From Francisella orientalis FNO12 (GTDB lineage Bacteria > Pseudomonadota > Gammaproteobacteria > Francisellales > Francisellaceae), in contig NZ_CP011921.2 of the NCBI RefSeq assembly GCF_001042525.2, positions 1,178,001-1,242,000 of the forward strand: a stretch of DNA of 64,000 bases. The letters are read 5' to 3'. A program made the translations under genes and the position numbers. Positions 39,462-48,834 of the stretch are shown here, piece after piece. A model generated the notes under the pieces. It was not told the DNA's origin. It ran no database searches and worked only from the letters and a program-made list of their open reading frames with translations. Every line of letters starts with the position of its first letter. The first letter of the stretch is position 1.

Positions 39462-40175
39462 ATGCATTGGAAAGAAAAAAAAATAGTCTCTGCACCATCT
39501 AGCGAAATAGGTTTTGATAAAGCTAAGGCAAGTTGGGATATTATGAAAATATCATCCGAACTTGTCGAAGGGTATGAAAGATTAGATAAAATATCTCCAG
39601 CTATTAGTATATTTGGTTCAGCAAGGATTTCCGAAGATGATAAGTACTACAAAGATACTGTTGAACTAGCTAAATCTTTGTCAAATCATGGCTTTGCTGT
39701 TATCACAGGTGGTGGTCCTGGTATTATGGAAGCGGGAAACAAAGGCGCTCAACAAGGATCTTGCTCAAGTATAGGCTTGAATATAGCACTACCTCACGAG
39801 CAAAAACCTAATAGCTATCAAGATGTCTTTTTGATTTACAGATACTTCTTTACGCGTAAAGCAATGTTTATCAAACATTCTATGTCGTATATAGTCATGC
39901 CCGGTGGCTTTGGTACTTTAGATGAGCTTTTTGATATTACAACTCTGATACAAACAGGTAAAAAAGTCAAAATGCCAATTATCCTCTATGGTAAAGATTT
40001 CTGGGGGGGATTAATGGAGTGGATAAAAACTACCTTAGTACAAAAAGGCGTAGTTAGTAAAGAAGACGTGAATCTTCTAACTCTTGTTGACAGTATTGAT
40101 GAGGTCTTAGAAATAGTAGCCGAACATTATATGAATACCTACAGTTCAAAAGCACATTCAAAAATGGTATTTTAA
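39462..40175 (+). CDS. LOG-family (YgdH/cytokinin riboside monophosphate hydrolase-like) protein
   Basis: The 237-residue protein has both LOG-family signatures, G-G-G-P-G-I-M-E-A at about 90 and P-G-G-F-G-T-L-D-E at about 150. These form the active site of nucleoside 5'-monophosphate phosphoribohydrolases, which release a base from a nucleotide; bacterial members probably act in nucleotide salvage. I chose ATG 39462 because AAGGTGA sits at a normal distance from it; a TTG at 39456 is too close. It may share a transcript with the small membrane protein that follows. Confidence 0.85.
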   Translation: MHWKEKKIVSAPSSEIGFDKAKASWDIMKISSELVEGYERLDKISPAISIFGSARISEDDKYYKDTVELAKSLSNHGFAVITGGGPGIMEAGNKGAQQGSCSSIGLNIALPHEQKPNSYQDVFLIYRYFFTRKAMFIKHSMSYIVMPGGFGTLDELFDITTLIQTGKKVKMPIILYGKDFWGGLMEWIKTTLVQKGVVSKEDVNLLTLVDSIDEVLEIVAEHYMNTYSSKAHSKMVF

Positions 40176-40187
40176 AGGTTTTTGTAC

Positions 40188-40433
40188 ATGGATATAAATA
40201 CTATTTCAGTAACTTTGATTAATAATTCACTTCCTATTATTACAGCTTTTACAGTTCTAATTCACATTTTTTGTGGTTTAGGTATAGCAAAAGACATTCC
40301 TAAAGTCTTAGACAGAAGACTTACTACGATAATTCTACCAAAAAATATTTGGATACTTGTTGGATTAGTATTTGGTATATGGGGATTACTTATATACTGG
40401 TTATGTCATCATTCAACTATATCAAAAGGTTAA
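40188..40433 (+). CDS. Small two-segment inner-membrane protein, unknown function
   Basis: From ATG 40188 the protein has 81 residues with two hydrophobic segments (about 10-32 and 52-70) joined by a basic loop, G-I-A-K-D-I-P-K-V-L-D-R-R-L. It starts 12 bases after the LOG gene and ends seven bases before the methyltransferase pseudogene. I do not recognise the family. A TTG at 40182 is an alternative start. Confidence 0.65.
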   Translation: MDINTISVTLINNSLPIITAFTVLIHIFCGLGIAKDIPKVLDRRLTTIILPKNIWILVGLVFGIWGLLIYWLCHHSTISKG

Positions 40434-40439
40434 CAAACC

Positions 40440-41200
40440 ATGAGTAATAATAATTTATAGGAACCAAAATCATATAAATCAATAGGTAAGTTTGTCACAG
40501 AATATGGCAATGAAATTGTTGAGCTTCTAAGCCCTTTAAAAGATGAGAAAATTTTAGATATTGGATGTGGTGCGGGTGAACTCACTAATAAAATAAAACT
40601 AGAATGATCTAGCATAGTCGGTATTGATGTATCAAATCAGATGTTAAATCAAGCCAAGAAAAACTATCCAGATATAGAATTTATAAAAGCAGATGCTCAA
40701 CAGGACTTACCATTCGACTTAAAGAATTTTGATGCTGTTTTTTCAAATGCTGCTTTACACTAGATGCTGAATCTAACAGCTGTCATAAAAAATTTAAATA
40801 AAGTTTTGAAGAAAAATGGCAGATTTGTTTTGGAGATGGGCGGTAAAGGAAATATAAAAAATCTATTAGCAAGTTTAGATAAAGCATCTCAAAAATATGC
40901 TATCCAAGACTATAGCCTTGAGAATTTTTACCCAAGTATTTCGGAGTAACTTCTCTACTTGAAAATAATGGCTTTTTAGTCAAATATGCCATCTTATTTG
41001 AAAGACCTACGCTATTAGAAGACTCTAATGGCTTTAGAAACTGGGTTATGACTTTTAGAAAGAATTTATTAGATAAAGTAACTAATACTGATGAATTCTT
41101 AAAATATGCTAAAAAAATTGCTAAACCATATCTGTATAAAAATAATAAGTGGTATGCAGATTATGTCCGATTAAGAGTTATTGCCTATAAGACACAATAG
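40440..41200 (+). pseudogene. SAM-dependent methyltransferase (class I), four lesions
   Basis: The frame starts at ATG 40440 and contains I-L-D-I-G-C-G-A-G-E-L-T, the SAM-binding loop, and D-A-V-F-S-N-A-A-L-H, as in trans-aconitate or BioC-like methyltransferases. It is broken by TAG at 40458, TGA at 40605 (likely a former Trp), TAG at 40761 (again at a probable Trp, A-L-H-(W)-M) and a frameshift near 40940, after which Y-F-G-V-T-S-L-L-E-N-N-G-F continues to TAG 41200. Intact it would have about 253 residues. It is clearly dead. Confidence 0.85.
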
Positions 41201-41773
41201 CTAACAGACTTCTTCTCCACCAAAAACTTCTTTTCTTAAATTCTCAATATCTTTTCTAATAATATATTCGACTACTTCTTTAGTCAGGGTATGATCTATT
41301 CCTTTAATTAAATTGACATTTCCCCAAGTACTCTCAAAGAATTTATTATCAACAACGTTATCGTTCTCAGCTAAAGTAACCTTTATTGCTTCATGGAATT
41401 TCCCAAGCTTGCCATTAAACAATAATAGTAAGTACGCTCCCAACATCTTTCTAATCCTAATCTTACCAAGAACTCTCATTGTTTTATGATGAATAAAAAA
41501 TGGCGTAATCAAATGAAGTCTTTGATACAAGGCCTCATCAATTAAAGATGAAATACCCGCAGACATTGATATTGCATAGATAAGATCATAATTATCAGCA
41601 CCAACTTTATACTTATTGATAATTCTTTTAAGCTTACGCTTTACAAATACTGGTCGACCTAGAGCCACTGTTGTTATCTTAGCTTTGATACCATCAATAT
41701 CAATATGCTCAACACTATCACCTTTACTATAGTAGCCCTTAATTACTAGTATATTTAACTTGTCTTTATTCAT
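41201..41773 (-). CDS. Conserved-looking protein, possible alpha/beta-hydrolase relative
   Basis: I do not recognise this 190-residue protein. It has an N-terminal strand (L-N-I-L-V-I-K-G-Y-Y), a short Y-A-I-S-M-S-A-G-I-S-S stretch that looks like a degenerate serine-nucleophile elbow, an acidic A-E-N-D-N-V-V after a strand, and K-G-I-D-H-T-L near the C-terminus. The order Ser-Asp-His would fit an alpha/beta-hydrolase or thioesterase, but this is only a guess from pattern. The start overlaps the glyoxalase stop by four bases, so the two are co-translated. No lesion is visible. Confidence 0.6.
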   Translation of the reverse strand: MNKDKLNILVIKGYYSKGDSVEHIDIDGIKAKITTVALGRPVFVKRKLKRIINKYKVGADNYDLIYAISMSAGISSLIDEALYQRLHLITPFFIHHKTMRVLGKIRIRKMLGAYLLLLFNGKLGKFHEAIKVTLAENDNVVDNKFFESTWGNVNLIKGIDHTLTKEVVEYIIRKDIENLRKEVFGGEEVC

Positions 41774-42147
41774 TCGATAAGCTCTATTTGATAACCATCC
41801 GGATCTTTTATAAATGCTATAACTTGAGTACCACCTTTTACAGGACCAGCTTCACGAGTTATGATACCGCCTTTTGCTTTGACATCTTCACATGCCTTAT
41901 AGACATCATCTACCTGCATGCATAGATGACCAAAAGCATTGCCATGATCATACACATGATCGCCCCAGTTATATGTCAACTCCAACACAGTATGATCTAA
42001 AATATCACCATAACCAAGAAATGCTAAAGTATATTTATACTCTGAATTATCCATTTTCTTTTGAACGGTCATACCCAATATATTTGTATAAAAATCTATG
42101 GACTTATCTAAATCTTTAACTCGCAACATTACATGAGCAAAACGCAT
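41770..42147 (-). CDS. gloA: Lactoylglutathione lyase (glyoxalase I)
   Basis: GloA converts the hemithioacetal of methylglyoxal and glutathione to S-lactoylglutathione, the first step of methylglyoxal detoxification. The 125-residue protein has the four metal ligands of the Ni-type enzyme: H5, E56, H74 and E122. The motifs A-H-V-M-L-R-V-K-D-L and G-H-L-C-M-Q-V-D-D are typical. An AAAGGAG-like site lies upstream. It overlaps the downstream hypothetical gene by four bases. Confidence 0.93.
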   Translation of the reverse strand: MRFAHVMLRVKDLDKSIDFYTNILGMTVQKKMDNSEYKYTLAFLGYGDILDHTVLELTYNWGDHVYDHGNAFGHLCMQVDDVYKACEDVKAKGGIITREAGPVKGGTQVIAFIKDPDGYQIELIE

Positions 42148-42263
42148 TTTAATTCTCCTTTAGAAAGTTTATTTGTTATTGATAAACTATTTTGCTATAT
42201 TATAGCAGATTTTTTAATCTCCTGTTCGTAAATATCCAGGGTTAACAAAACTAAAGGAATATA

Positions 42264-42977
42264 ATGACAAACTTCGATATTTTAATATTATTTACTTTTG
42301 TAGACTTCTTTGTCTTGTTTTTAGCATATAAACTTTTTGGCAAAAAAGGATTACATGTATTTATAGTTGTTAGTGTGATTGCCGCAAATATCCAAGTTAA
42401 CAAAGGCGTTGCTTACGATATTGCTGGTTTTCATATTATTGCAACACTTGGCAATGTAATGTTTGGTGGTATATTTACTGCCAATGATATACTAAATGAA
42501 AAGTATGGTAGACAGGAGGCTCGCAAAGCAGTTCTAAAATCAATATTTTTTGGTCTATCATTCGTGCTTTTGATGCTTATCTCAACGCTATTTACAAGCT
42601 TAAATGATGATTTCTATAATGATGTAAATAACTCTTTAAATCTATTTTTCTCAATAAATGGTGGTGCTTTAAAAGCAGTAATTATTGGAAACCTAGTTTA
42701 TCTTGTATCTCAACTATTTGATGTACTTATATACTCTAAGATAAAAAGCTTTAGTTCTGATATAAAATGGTTATGGCTAAGAAATACTGGTTCAACTTTG
42801 ATATCACAAATTCTTGATACAACACTTATAACTTATGGATTTGCATTTGCTGGGATTATCCCGATGGAATATGTTTTTGAAGTCATAATTTCAACATTGG
42901 TTATTAAATATATAATTGCGCTTATAAATGCTCCTCTTTTCTATATTTTAGCGTTTACAAAGCCTAGAGAATCATAA
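42264..42977 (+). CDS. yhhQ: Queuosine precursor transporter family (YhhQ/QPTR) membrane protein
   Basis: The 237-residue protein has about six membrane segments. It carries the family segments A-N-D-I-L-N-E-K-Y-G-R-Q-E-A and L-W-L-R-N-T-G-S-T-L-I-S-Q. E. coli YhhQ imports preQ0/preQ1-type precursors. The queA gene at about 46 kb makes the next tRNA-bound intermediate, so salvage of queuosine precursors is plausible. AAAGGA precedes the ATG. The end overlaps the convergent TSUP pseudogene by 14 bases. Confidence 0.85.
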   Translation: MTNFDILILFTFVDFFVLFLAYKLFGKKGLHVFIVVSVIAANIQVNKGVAYDIAGFHIIATLGNVMFGGIFTANDILNEKYGRQEARKAVLKSIFFGLSFVLLMLISTLFTSLNDDFYNDVNNSLNLFFSINGGALKAVIIGNLVYLVSQLFDVLIYSKIKSFSSDIKWLWLRNTGSTLISQILDTTLITYGFAFAGIIPMEYVFEVIISTLVIKYIIALINAPLFYILAFTKPRES

Positions 42978-43773
42978 CTGTAAGGATAATAAGCATAATT
43001 ACTAAATACGCCCAATTTTGTAACTTCTGAGAGATTTTACCTGATAAATTAACTCCTATTGATACCCCTATGATCCAATTATCAAACTAATCGCTACAGG
43101 TAGATATACAAATCCCAAGCAATAATCAGGTAGGTTTGATAATCCGTAACCAGCAATAATATATGAGATGGCTCCAAAAAGTGCTAAAAAAGGTACTATT
43201 GATGATGCGATTGCTGCCGCTGTTGTAAGCCTATAATTACAACCTCTTAAAAAAAGAATGATAATTATACTCCCTCCAATACCTAATACAACGGAAACAA
43301 AACCTGTAAAAAGCCCATAAATATACAATAATATCGGTAGAGGTTTATCTATATTATTACAATATTCATCAGCTTCGGATTTCGCACTATTCAACATTTT
43401 TAAGACTAGTTTAATAACTGTATATATCAAAAATATTATAAACAAAGATTCTAAGATAACAGGCGATAGCCGCTCCTAAAACTGTACCTACTATTAATCC
43501 CATCTTTAGCTTTAGGGCAATACTCCAAATTATATTGTTAGCTTTATAGTGAGCATATGTTGTTTTTATAGATGTAAAAAACATAACAAATAAAGATGTT
43601 GTAACAGCAATGTGCATAGAATTAGATACAAATAATGGTTCATAAATAGAGATAAATATTACGATTGCAGGAACAACAATTAAGCCTCCTCCAAAGCCAA
43701 ACACACCTGCTAGCACACCTACCAAAATACCAATTAATACAAAACTCAAAACTATAACAAACATATTCAACAC
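42964..43773 (-). pseudogene. TSUP (TauE/SafE) family permease, two frameshifts
   Basis: ATG 43773 starts a hydrophobic frame with G-V-L-A-G-V-F-G-F-G-G-G-L-I-V-V-P, the first TSUP repeat motif. A frameshift near 43450 moves to a frame starting at about 43445 with the second repeat motif, V-L-G-I-G-G-S-I-I-I-I. A second shift near 43070 leads to the final membrane segment ending at TAG 42966-42964. The restored protein has about 269 residues and eight membrane segments. Such permeases export sulfite or organosulfonates, or import small anions. Confidence 0.8.
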
Positions 43774-43839
43774 CCAAAACTGATCTATTAAACAAGATCT
43801 ATATCAAGAGACTATTTAGAAAAAATTAGACTGGTCAAA

Positions 43840-44500
43840 TTACTTTTCCGTAATTTTCTCAAGCAATATCGTATCTCCATTAACATTTTCTGTAACTAAA
43901 CCTACTCCTTTGCAGTAGATTTCATAGTCTATAAAGTGATAGCATTCTCCTCCTAAGTTTTTGCTATTGCATTGCTTAACATTATTATCCATACGAATGC
44001 AGTTTTTATATGCATTACCATTTATTACTATTTCTGGAATTATATCTGTAATAATCGAAGTTCCTGTACTATGTGACATTTCATCGGTATTATCTATTTT
44101 ATCGATTTTATTGAGAACAATATTTCTAGGAAAAAGTTGCTGTAATTTGAGATCTAAACTTCGTAGCTTGCCATCTTTATCTGCTGCCTTACTGCTGCCA
44201 AAGAATACTGCACCATCTTTAATTTCATAAACAGACTCATTTGAAATATATGATTTATCTCGACCTAATGATGTTTTTGTCTCATAGACGCATTTTGTTT
44301 TGTCTTCATTACAGCTTTTAACAGTCAGATCAAATGCTGGAGTAAGTTTAGCAGGCTTATCTAAATGATTGTAAACATAAGTATAAGTAGCTCCTACATT
44401 AGTTGATATTAAATCAGAGCCTTTTAAAGATGTTTGATTTTGATCTGTAGCTAATGCCAGTAGAGGTAAAACTTAAAGTTAATATAAGAGGCTTCTTCAT
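43840..44500 (-). pseudogene. Secreted protein of unknown function, frameshifted in the signal peptide
   Basis: ATG 44500 follows AAGGAAG. The first 11 codons start a signal peptide, then a run of four T on the coding strand (44471-44468) puts the rest out of frame. With three T it reads M-K-K-P-L-I-L-T-L-S-L-P-L-L-A-L-A and a 200-residue mature protein with six or more cysteines, ending at 43840. I do not recognise the family. The later frame is long and well formed, so decay looks recent, or the site is variable. Confidence 0.65.
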
Positions 44501-44562
44501 TTATCTTCCTTTGTTTGTTAATTTTAGCTCTCACCACTAAACAAACTACAGAAGAATAAAGT

Positions 44563-45349
44563 CTAAATCAAGCCTAACTTTAATAAACCATAATATACAC
44601 CATCATTATAGTTTGCCTTAGTTATTAGACTTGCTTTTTCTTTTAATTGAGGTGAAGCACTATCCATAGCAACAGCAACATCGATTCGATCAAACATTTC
44701 TAGATCATTATTACCATCACCAAATGCATAGGTCTCATATCCTTCAAGATCTAGATATTCTACAACCTTATCAATACCATCTGCTTTGGTATGTCCTGCT
44801 AAATAACAATCAACATAACCATTTTCATTATGCGGAGCTATCACACACTCATCTCCTAACGTATGTTCTAAAGCTACAGTATCAACATTCCTACCCAAAA
44901 CTAAAGCATTATAAATTGTTACATTATATAAGTTATGTGTTGTAATGATCTTATTCTTACTTACTATAACGTTATCATAAAAATAATTAAGATCTTCTGA
45001 TTCAAGGTTGTTCACATACGCAAATTCACCCTCGAAAAGCCAGTCATGATTGTGTTTTTCACAAAACTCTAAAACATTATCAATCGCACTTTGTGGAAAT
45101 AGCTTCTCATAAACAAGTTTATCACCAACACTGACTACAGAACCATTTGCCGTAACATAACCATCCATAGGCAAATCAAGAACTGCTGAAGGAATGAAAC
45201 TCGGCGATCTACCTGTAGCTATAAAAGTTTTATAACCTTACTTTCTTAATTTTTTGATTGCTTGGATATTTTTATCTGAAACAAAAAGTTCACCCTTATT
45301 TTCGTATACTAAAGTACCATCAATATCAAAAAAAAAATGCTTTGTTCAT
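44563..45349 (-). pseudogene. Cof-type HAD phosphatase, T10 frameshift and nonsense codon
   Basis: ATG 45349 begins M-N-K-A-F-F-F-D-I-D-G-T-L-V, the HAD motif I, but the Phe codons lie in a run of ten T on the coding strand (45337-45328) where nine are needed. A TAA at 45240-45238 then stands in R-K-(Q)-G-Y-K-T-F-I-A-T-G-R-S. The remaining frame (from 45174) has the complete cap domain and motif IV G-D-G-N-N-D-L-E-M-F. Intact it would have about 261 residues. Cof-type enzymes dephosphorylate sugar phosphates or flavin-type substrates. Confidence 0.82.
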
Positions 45350-45463
45350 TATTTAACTAACTTGATTTTCATTAATATTGATAATGATAACTTACTAAAA
45401 GCTAAAAGGATATAGCTATCATCAAGAAAAGATTTTAATTATCTTAAAGGTGTAAAAAAATGA

Positions 45464-45667
45464 TTAATTACCATCAACTATATTTCTCGAATCATGTCCT
45501 ATACTTTTAGTTACATCTTTAGCTGAATCTCCAATAGAATCACCCATATCTTTAAAGTTACTTTTAATTGATGCATTGCTGCTAGCACTTGAAGTATCTT
45601 GCTCATTTGAGCACGCACCTAGCAAAACAACTGACATTATACAAACTATTATTTTTAAGTACTTCAT
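45464..45667 (-). CDS. Small lipoprotein
   Basis: The 67-residue protein has a lipoprotein signal with lipobox L-L-G-A-C19, so Lgt (encoded at 59.5 kb) would acylate Cys19 of the precursor. The mature part is short, Ser/Asp/Lys-rich and has no recognised domain; D-S-I-G-D-S-A-K-D-V-T-K resembles helical linker segments of osmotic-stress small lipoproteins. AAGGAGTG precedes the ATG. It lies 21 bases after queA on the same strand. Confidence 0.78.
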   Translation of the reverse strand: MKYLKIIVCIMSVVLLGACSNEQDTSSASSNASIKSNFKDMGDSIGDSAKDVTKSIGHDSRNIVDGN

Positions 45668-45688
45668 GAAACACTCCTTAAATTTATT

Positions 45689-46705
45689 TTAAAAAATAAA
45701 CATCGCATCACCATAACTAAAAAATCTATATTTTTCAGCTATAGCATGTTCGTATGCTTTCATAACTTTTTCTTTATCCGAAAATGCACTAACTAGCATA
45801 ATTAGAGTAGACTTTGGCAAGTGAAAATTAGTAATCATTGCATCAACGATATTAAACTTTTTCCCTGGATATAAGAAAATATCAGTCTGACCTTGGTAAG
45901 GTTGAATTTCTCCACTTTGACCTGCTGTTTCAAGTGAGCGTACAGAAGTTGTACCAATAGCTATTACTCTACCACCATTAGCTTTAGTTTGGCGAATTTT
46001 CTCACAAACATCTTCAGATACAGATATTACCTCGGCATGCATCTTATGATTATTAACATCATCGACTTGAACAGGCTTGAAAGTTCCTGATCCAACATGC
46101 AAAGTGATATAAGCTATATCAACACCTTTAGCTTTTATTTGTTGCATTAGTTCTTCTGAAAAGTGCAAACCAGCTGTTGGAGCAGCAACAGAGCCTAAGT
46201 CTTTAGCATATACTGTTTGATATCTCTCTGCATCAAAAGCCTCTTCATCACGTTTCATATATGGTGGTAATGGAATATGTCCGAACTCTTCCATAAGCTG
46301 ATAAATGTCTTTTTCACCCTGTAATTCAAGAAGATACATTCCACCATCTTTTTCTAGCACTTTAGCTAAAGTGTCTTGCACATATATTTCCATGCCTGCC
46401 ACAGGAGAACGATTTGCCTTGATATGAGTTTCAAAAACTTTAGGCGATTTTATTTTCTCGATCAAAAACTCAAGCTTTCCTCCAGTAGTTTTTTCACCAT
46501 AAAGTCGTGCTAACATAACCTTACTATTATTAAATACCAATAAATCTTTTGGTGTTATAAATTCAAAAAAATCTTTAAATATAAAATCCCGTATCTCTCC
46601 AGTATCTTTATTTAACTTTAAAAGCCTACTTTCATCGCGCTTGTCTAGTGGGTAGCAAGCAATTAGCTCTTCAGGCAATTTATAATCAAAATCATCAGTT
46701 TTCAT
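45689..46705 (-). CDS. queA: S-adenosylmethionine:tRNA ribosyltransferase-isomerase QueA
   Basis: QueA moves the ribosyl part of SAM onto preQ1 in tRNA to form epoxyqueuosine. The 338-residue protein opens with D-F-D-Y-K-L-P-E-E-L-I-A and contains G-S-V-A-A-P-T-A-G-L-H-F and T-L-H-V-G-S-G-T-F-K-P-V, both family hallmarks. The length is normal (E. coli 356). No tgt gene is beside it. It is divergent from the DEAD-box helicase gene. Confidence 0.95.
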   Translation of the reverse strand: MKTDDFDYKLPEELIACYPLDKRDESRLLKLNKDTGEIRDFIFKDFFEFITPKDLLVFNNSKVMLARLYGEKTTGGKLEFLIEKIKSPKVFETHIKANRSPVAGMEIYVQDTLAKVLEKDGGMYLLELQGEKDIYQLMEEFGHIPLPPYMKRDEEAFDAERYQTVYAKDLGSVAAPTAGLHFSEELMQQIKAKGVDIAYITLHVGSGTFKPVQVDDVNNHKMHAEVISVSEDVCEKIRQTKANGGRVIAIGTTSVRSLETAGQSGEIQPYQGQTDIFLYPGKKFNIVDAMITNFHLPKSTLIMLVSAFSDKEKVMKAYEHAIAEKYRFFSYGDAMFIF

Positions 46706-46841
46706 TTAAATAAAATTATTTTTTAAAAAAAGCTTTTGAGCAAAATATTACCATATCTTAGTTAATAGATATAACAATTTAGGCCATTATCTCTCTATTG
46801 TGTTATTATCCATAGGTATAATAATTTAATTATAAATATAT

Positions 46842-47930
46842 ATGCTATTTTCAGACTTACATATAAGCCAAGACATTATAGAAATATTAGAAAATAAAAA
46901 CATCAAAACACCTACAAATTCACAAATTTTAAGCTTTGAAAAAATCTCAAATGGAGAAAATATCTGGCTAAAGTCACCAACTGGTAGTGGTAAAACACTT
47001 GCTTATATTTTGCCAATTATAAATAAACTATTAATAGATAAAAAACCTCTTACTCAAGTTGTTTTTTTCACACCCACTCATGAGTTAGCCATTCAAATTA
47101 GTAATTTTATAAATGAGACATTCTCAAGCATAGGCATTAAATCACTAGCACTAATTGGTAAAGCATCGATAGACAGACAAAAAGAAAAATTAAAGAAAAA
47201 ACCAAATATTGTAGTTGGCTCTGTTGGCAGAATTCTAGAACTTATCGATCAAAAAAAACTAAAGGCTGCTCATCTACAATACTGTATTATTGATGAGGCA
47301 GATCGTATGCTTGAAGATGACAGCTTAAAGCTTTTAAAACAAATCATCTCTAAAACCACAAATCTACAATATATATTAGGCTCTGCTACTATCAAAAACC
47401 ACGCCTTTGATATTGCGAGTGGTTTTATTGAAAATTTAGAGCTTATTGATGACTCCAAAGAAAAAGAAACTATAGAACATAGCTATATCATAGCTGATGG
47501 TAATCGTAAAACCGATTCATTACGAAAGTTACTAAACAAAATATCTCCTTCCAAATCTATAGTATTTCTACATAGAAACAATGACGTTGATTTCGTTACA
47601 AAAAAAATAGATAAACTAGAATGTGGGGTTGGCTCTATTCATGGTGAACAAAATAAAATTGATAGAGCTAATACCATCAAAAAATTCAAAATTGGACAAA
47701 TCAAAGTTTTAGTTGCCTCTGATGTTGCAGCTAGAGGACTTGATATTAATGATGTTGATTTTGTAATAAATTATGATATCCCATCAAAAGCAGAAGATTA
47801 CCAACATCGAGCAGGTAGAACAGGTCGTATGGGTAAATCTGGTAATAGCATTTTGCTAATTAAAGAATCTGAATTCTCCTATATTGAAAAACTACAAAAG
47901 AAGTTAGGAATTGATATTAAGAAGTTTTAA
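46842..47930 (+). CDS. DEAD-box RNA helicase
   Basis: The 362-residue protein is a minimal DEAD-box helicase: Q motif (T-P-T-N-S-Q), Walker A S-P-T-G-S-G-K-T, Walker B D-E-A-D, G-S-A-T, and in the second RecA domain A-R-G-L-D-I and H-R-A-G-R-T-G-R. There is no C-terminal RNA-binding extension, unlike DbpA or RhlE. It probably remodels ribosome-assembly or mRNA structures. Length is close to the helicase core alone. It is intact. Confidence 0.9.
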   Translation: MLFSDLHISQDIIEILENKNIKTPTNSQILSFEKISNGENIWLKSPTGSGKTLAYILPIINKLLIDKKPLTQVVFFTPTHELAIQISNFINETFSSIGIKSLALIGKASIDRQKEKLKKKPNIVVGSVGRILELIDQKKLKAAHLQYCIIDEADRMLEDDSLKLLKQIISKTTNLQYILGSATIKNHAFDIASGFIENLELIDDSKEKETIEHSYIIADGNRKTDSLRKLLNKISPSKSIVFLHRNNDVDFVTKKIDKLECGVGSIHGEQNKIDRANTIKKFKIGQIKVLVASDVAARGLDINDVDFVINYDIPSKAEDYQHRAGRTGRMGKSGNSILLIKESEFSYIEKLQKKLGIDIKKF

Positions 47931-48130
47931 TATTTGTAAATTCACCTATTTAGAAATCTAATTTATAATTAAAATCATCTGTTTTTTATATTTATAGCAA
48001 TATAGAGTTTCTGTTAGAAGTGATAACTAAAGGATAAATTTATGAAGATTTACTCTTAACTAATATTTCCTATACATCTGAATATGTTAATATAATTTTC
48101 CAAAACTAATTTAATACCCAAAAACTAACT

Positions 48131-48832
48131 ATGAAAAAATTTCTATGCACTACAATTATTATTTTTGTAACATTATCAGCATCTTTCGCTAGCAACTGGC
48201 CTAGTGGATATATACCCAAAAATAAAATCATAAATATAGATGACATTATCGGGGCTCCTCCAAGTACAGACTCACAAGCATTTTCTAGTGACAAAGCTAT
48301 ATCAGAAGCAGTATTTAGCCAAAATAAAAATACTACTGACTATAAAATAGCAATTCATGACGCATCCAATGACCAAGATGTTCATATCGCTGATTTTAGC
48401 AAAGCTTTTGGCCAAGAAATCACTAAAAACAAAACTCCTGAAATATACACTTTATTAAATAGATCAACAACTGATGTATCAAATATAAAACAATCAGCAA
48501 AAGAAAAATACAAGAGAGTAAGACCTTTTGTGTTTTTTGATAGAAGACCTTGCGACCCTGATGAAGATCCTAGTAGCTACTCATACCCTTCTGGACACTC
48601 ATCTAGAGCTTGGAATTACGCTATGATTCTAGCAGAACTGAAACCACAAACAGCTAAGCAGCTTTTTGAGTTAGCTGATAGAAAATCGCAAAGTCGAGTT
48701 ATTTGCGGAGTACATTGGAAAAGTGATATCCAAGCTGCTAGAACTGTAGCTTTAGCAAACTTTACAATTTTAAATGGAAACCAAGATTTTCTAAAAGATT
48801 TAGAAAAAGCTCGACAAGAAATTAATCAATAA
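48131..48832 (+). CDS. Secreted class A acid phosphatase (PAP2 type)
   Basis: The 233-residue protein has a 20-residue signal peptide (cleavage near S-F-A-S) and the three PAP2 motifs: K124-x6-R131-P132, P-S-G-H at 153-156 and S188-R-x5-H195-x3-D199. His195 is the nucleophile type that forms the phospho-enzyme, and His156 is the acid. It would act in the periplasm or outside on phosphate esters. F. tularensis has several acid phosphatases of this type (AcpB and AcpC); which one this equals I cannot say. It is convergent with ubiI, two bases apart. Confidence 0.88.
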   Translation: MKKFLCTTIIIFVTLSASFASNWPSGYIPKNKIINIDDIIGAPPSTDSQAFSSDKAISEAVFSQNKNTTDYKIAIHDASNDQDVHIADFSKAFGQEITKNKTPEIYTLLNRSTTDVSNIKQSAKEKYKRVRPFVFFDRRPCDPDEDPSSYSYPSGHSSRAWNYAMILAELKPQTAKQLFELADRKSQSRVICGVHWKSDIQAARTVALANFTILNGNQDFLKDLEKARQEINQ

Positions 48833-48834
48833 GT

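Noticed and set aside
46794-46822. Promoter of the DEAD-box gene (TATAAT at 46817)
   Set aside because: The only TTG-like -35 element is 13 bases away, too close; in an A+T-rich region the -10 match alone is weak.
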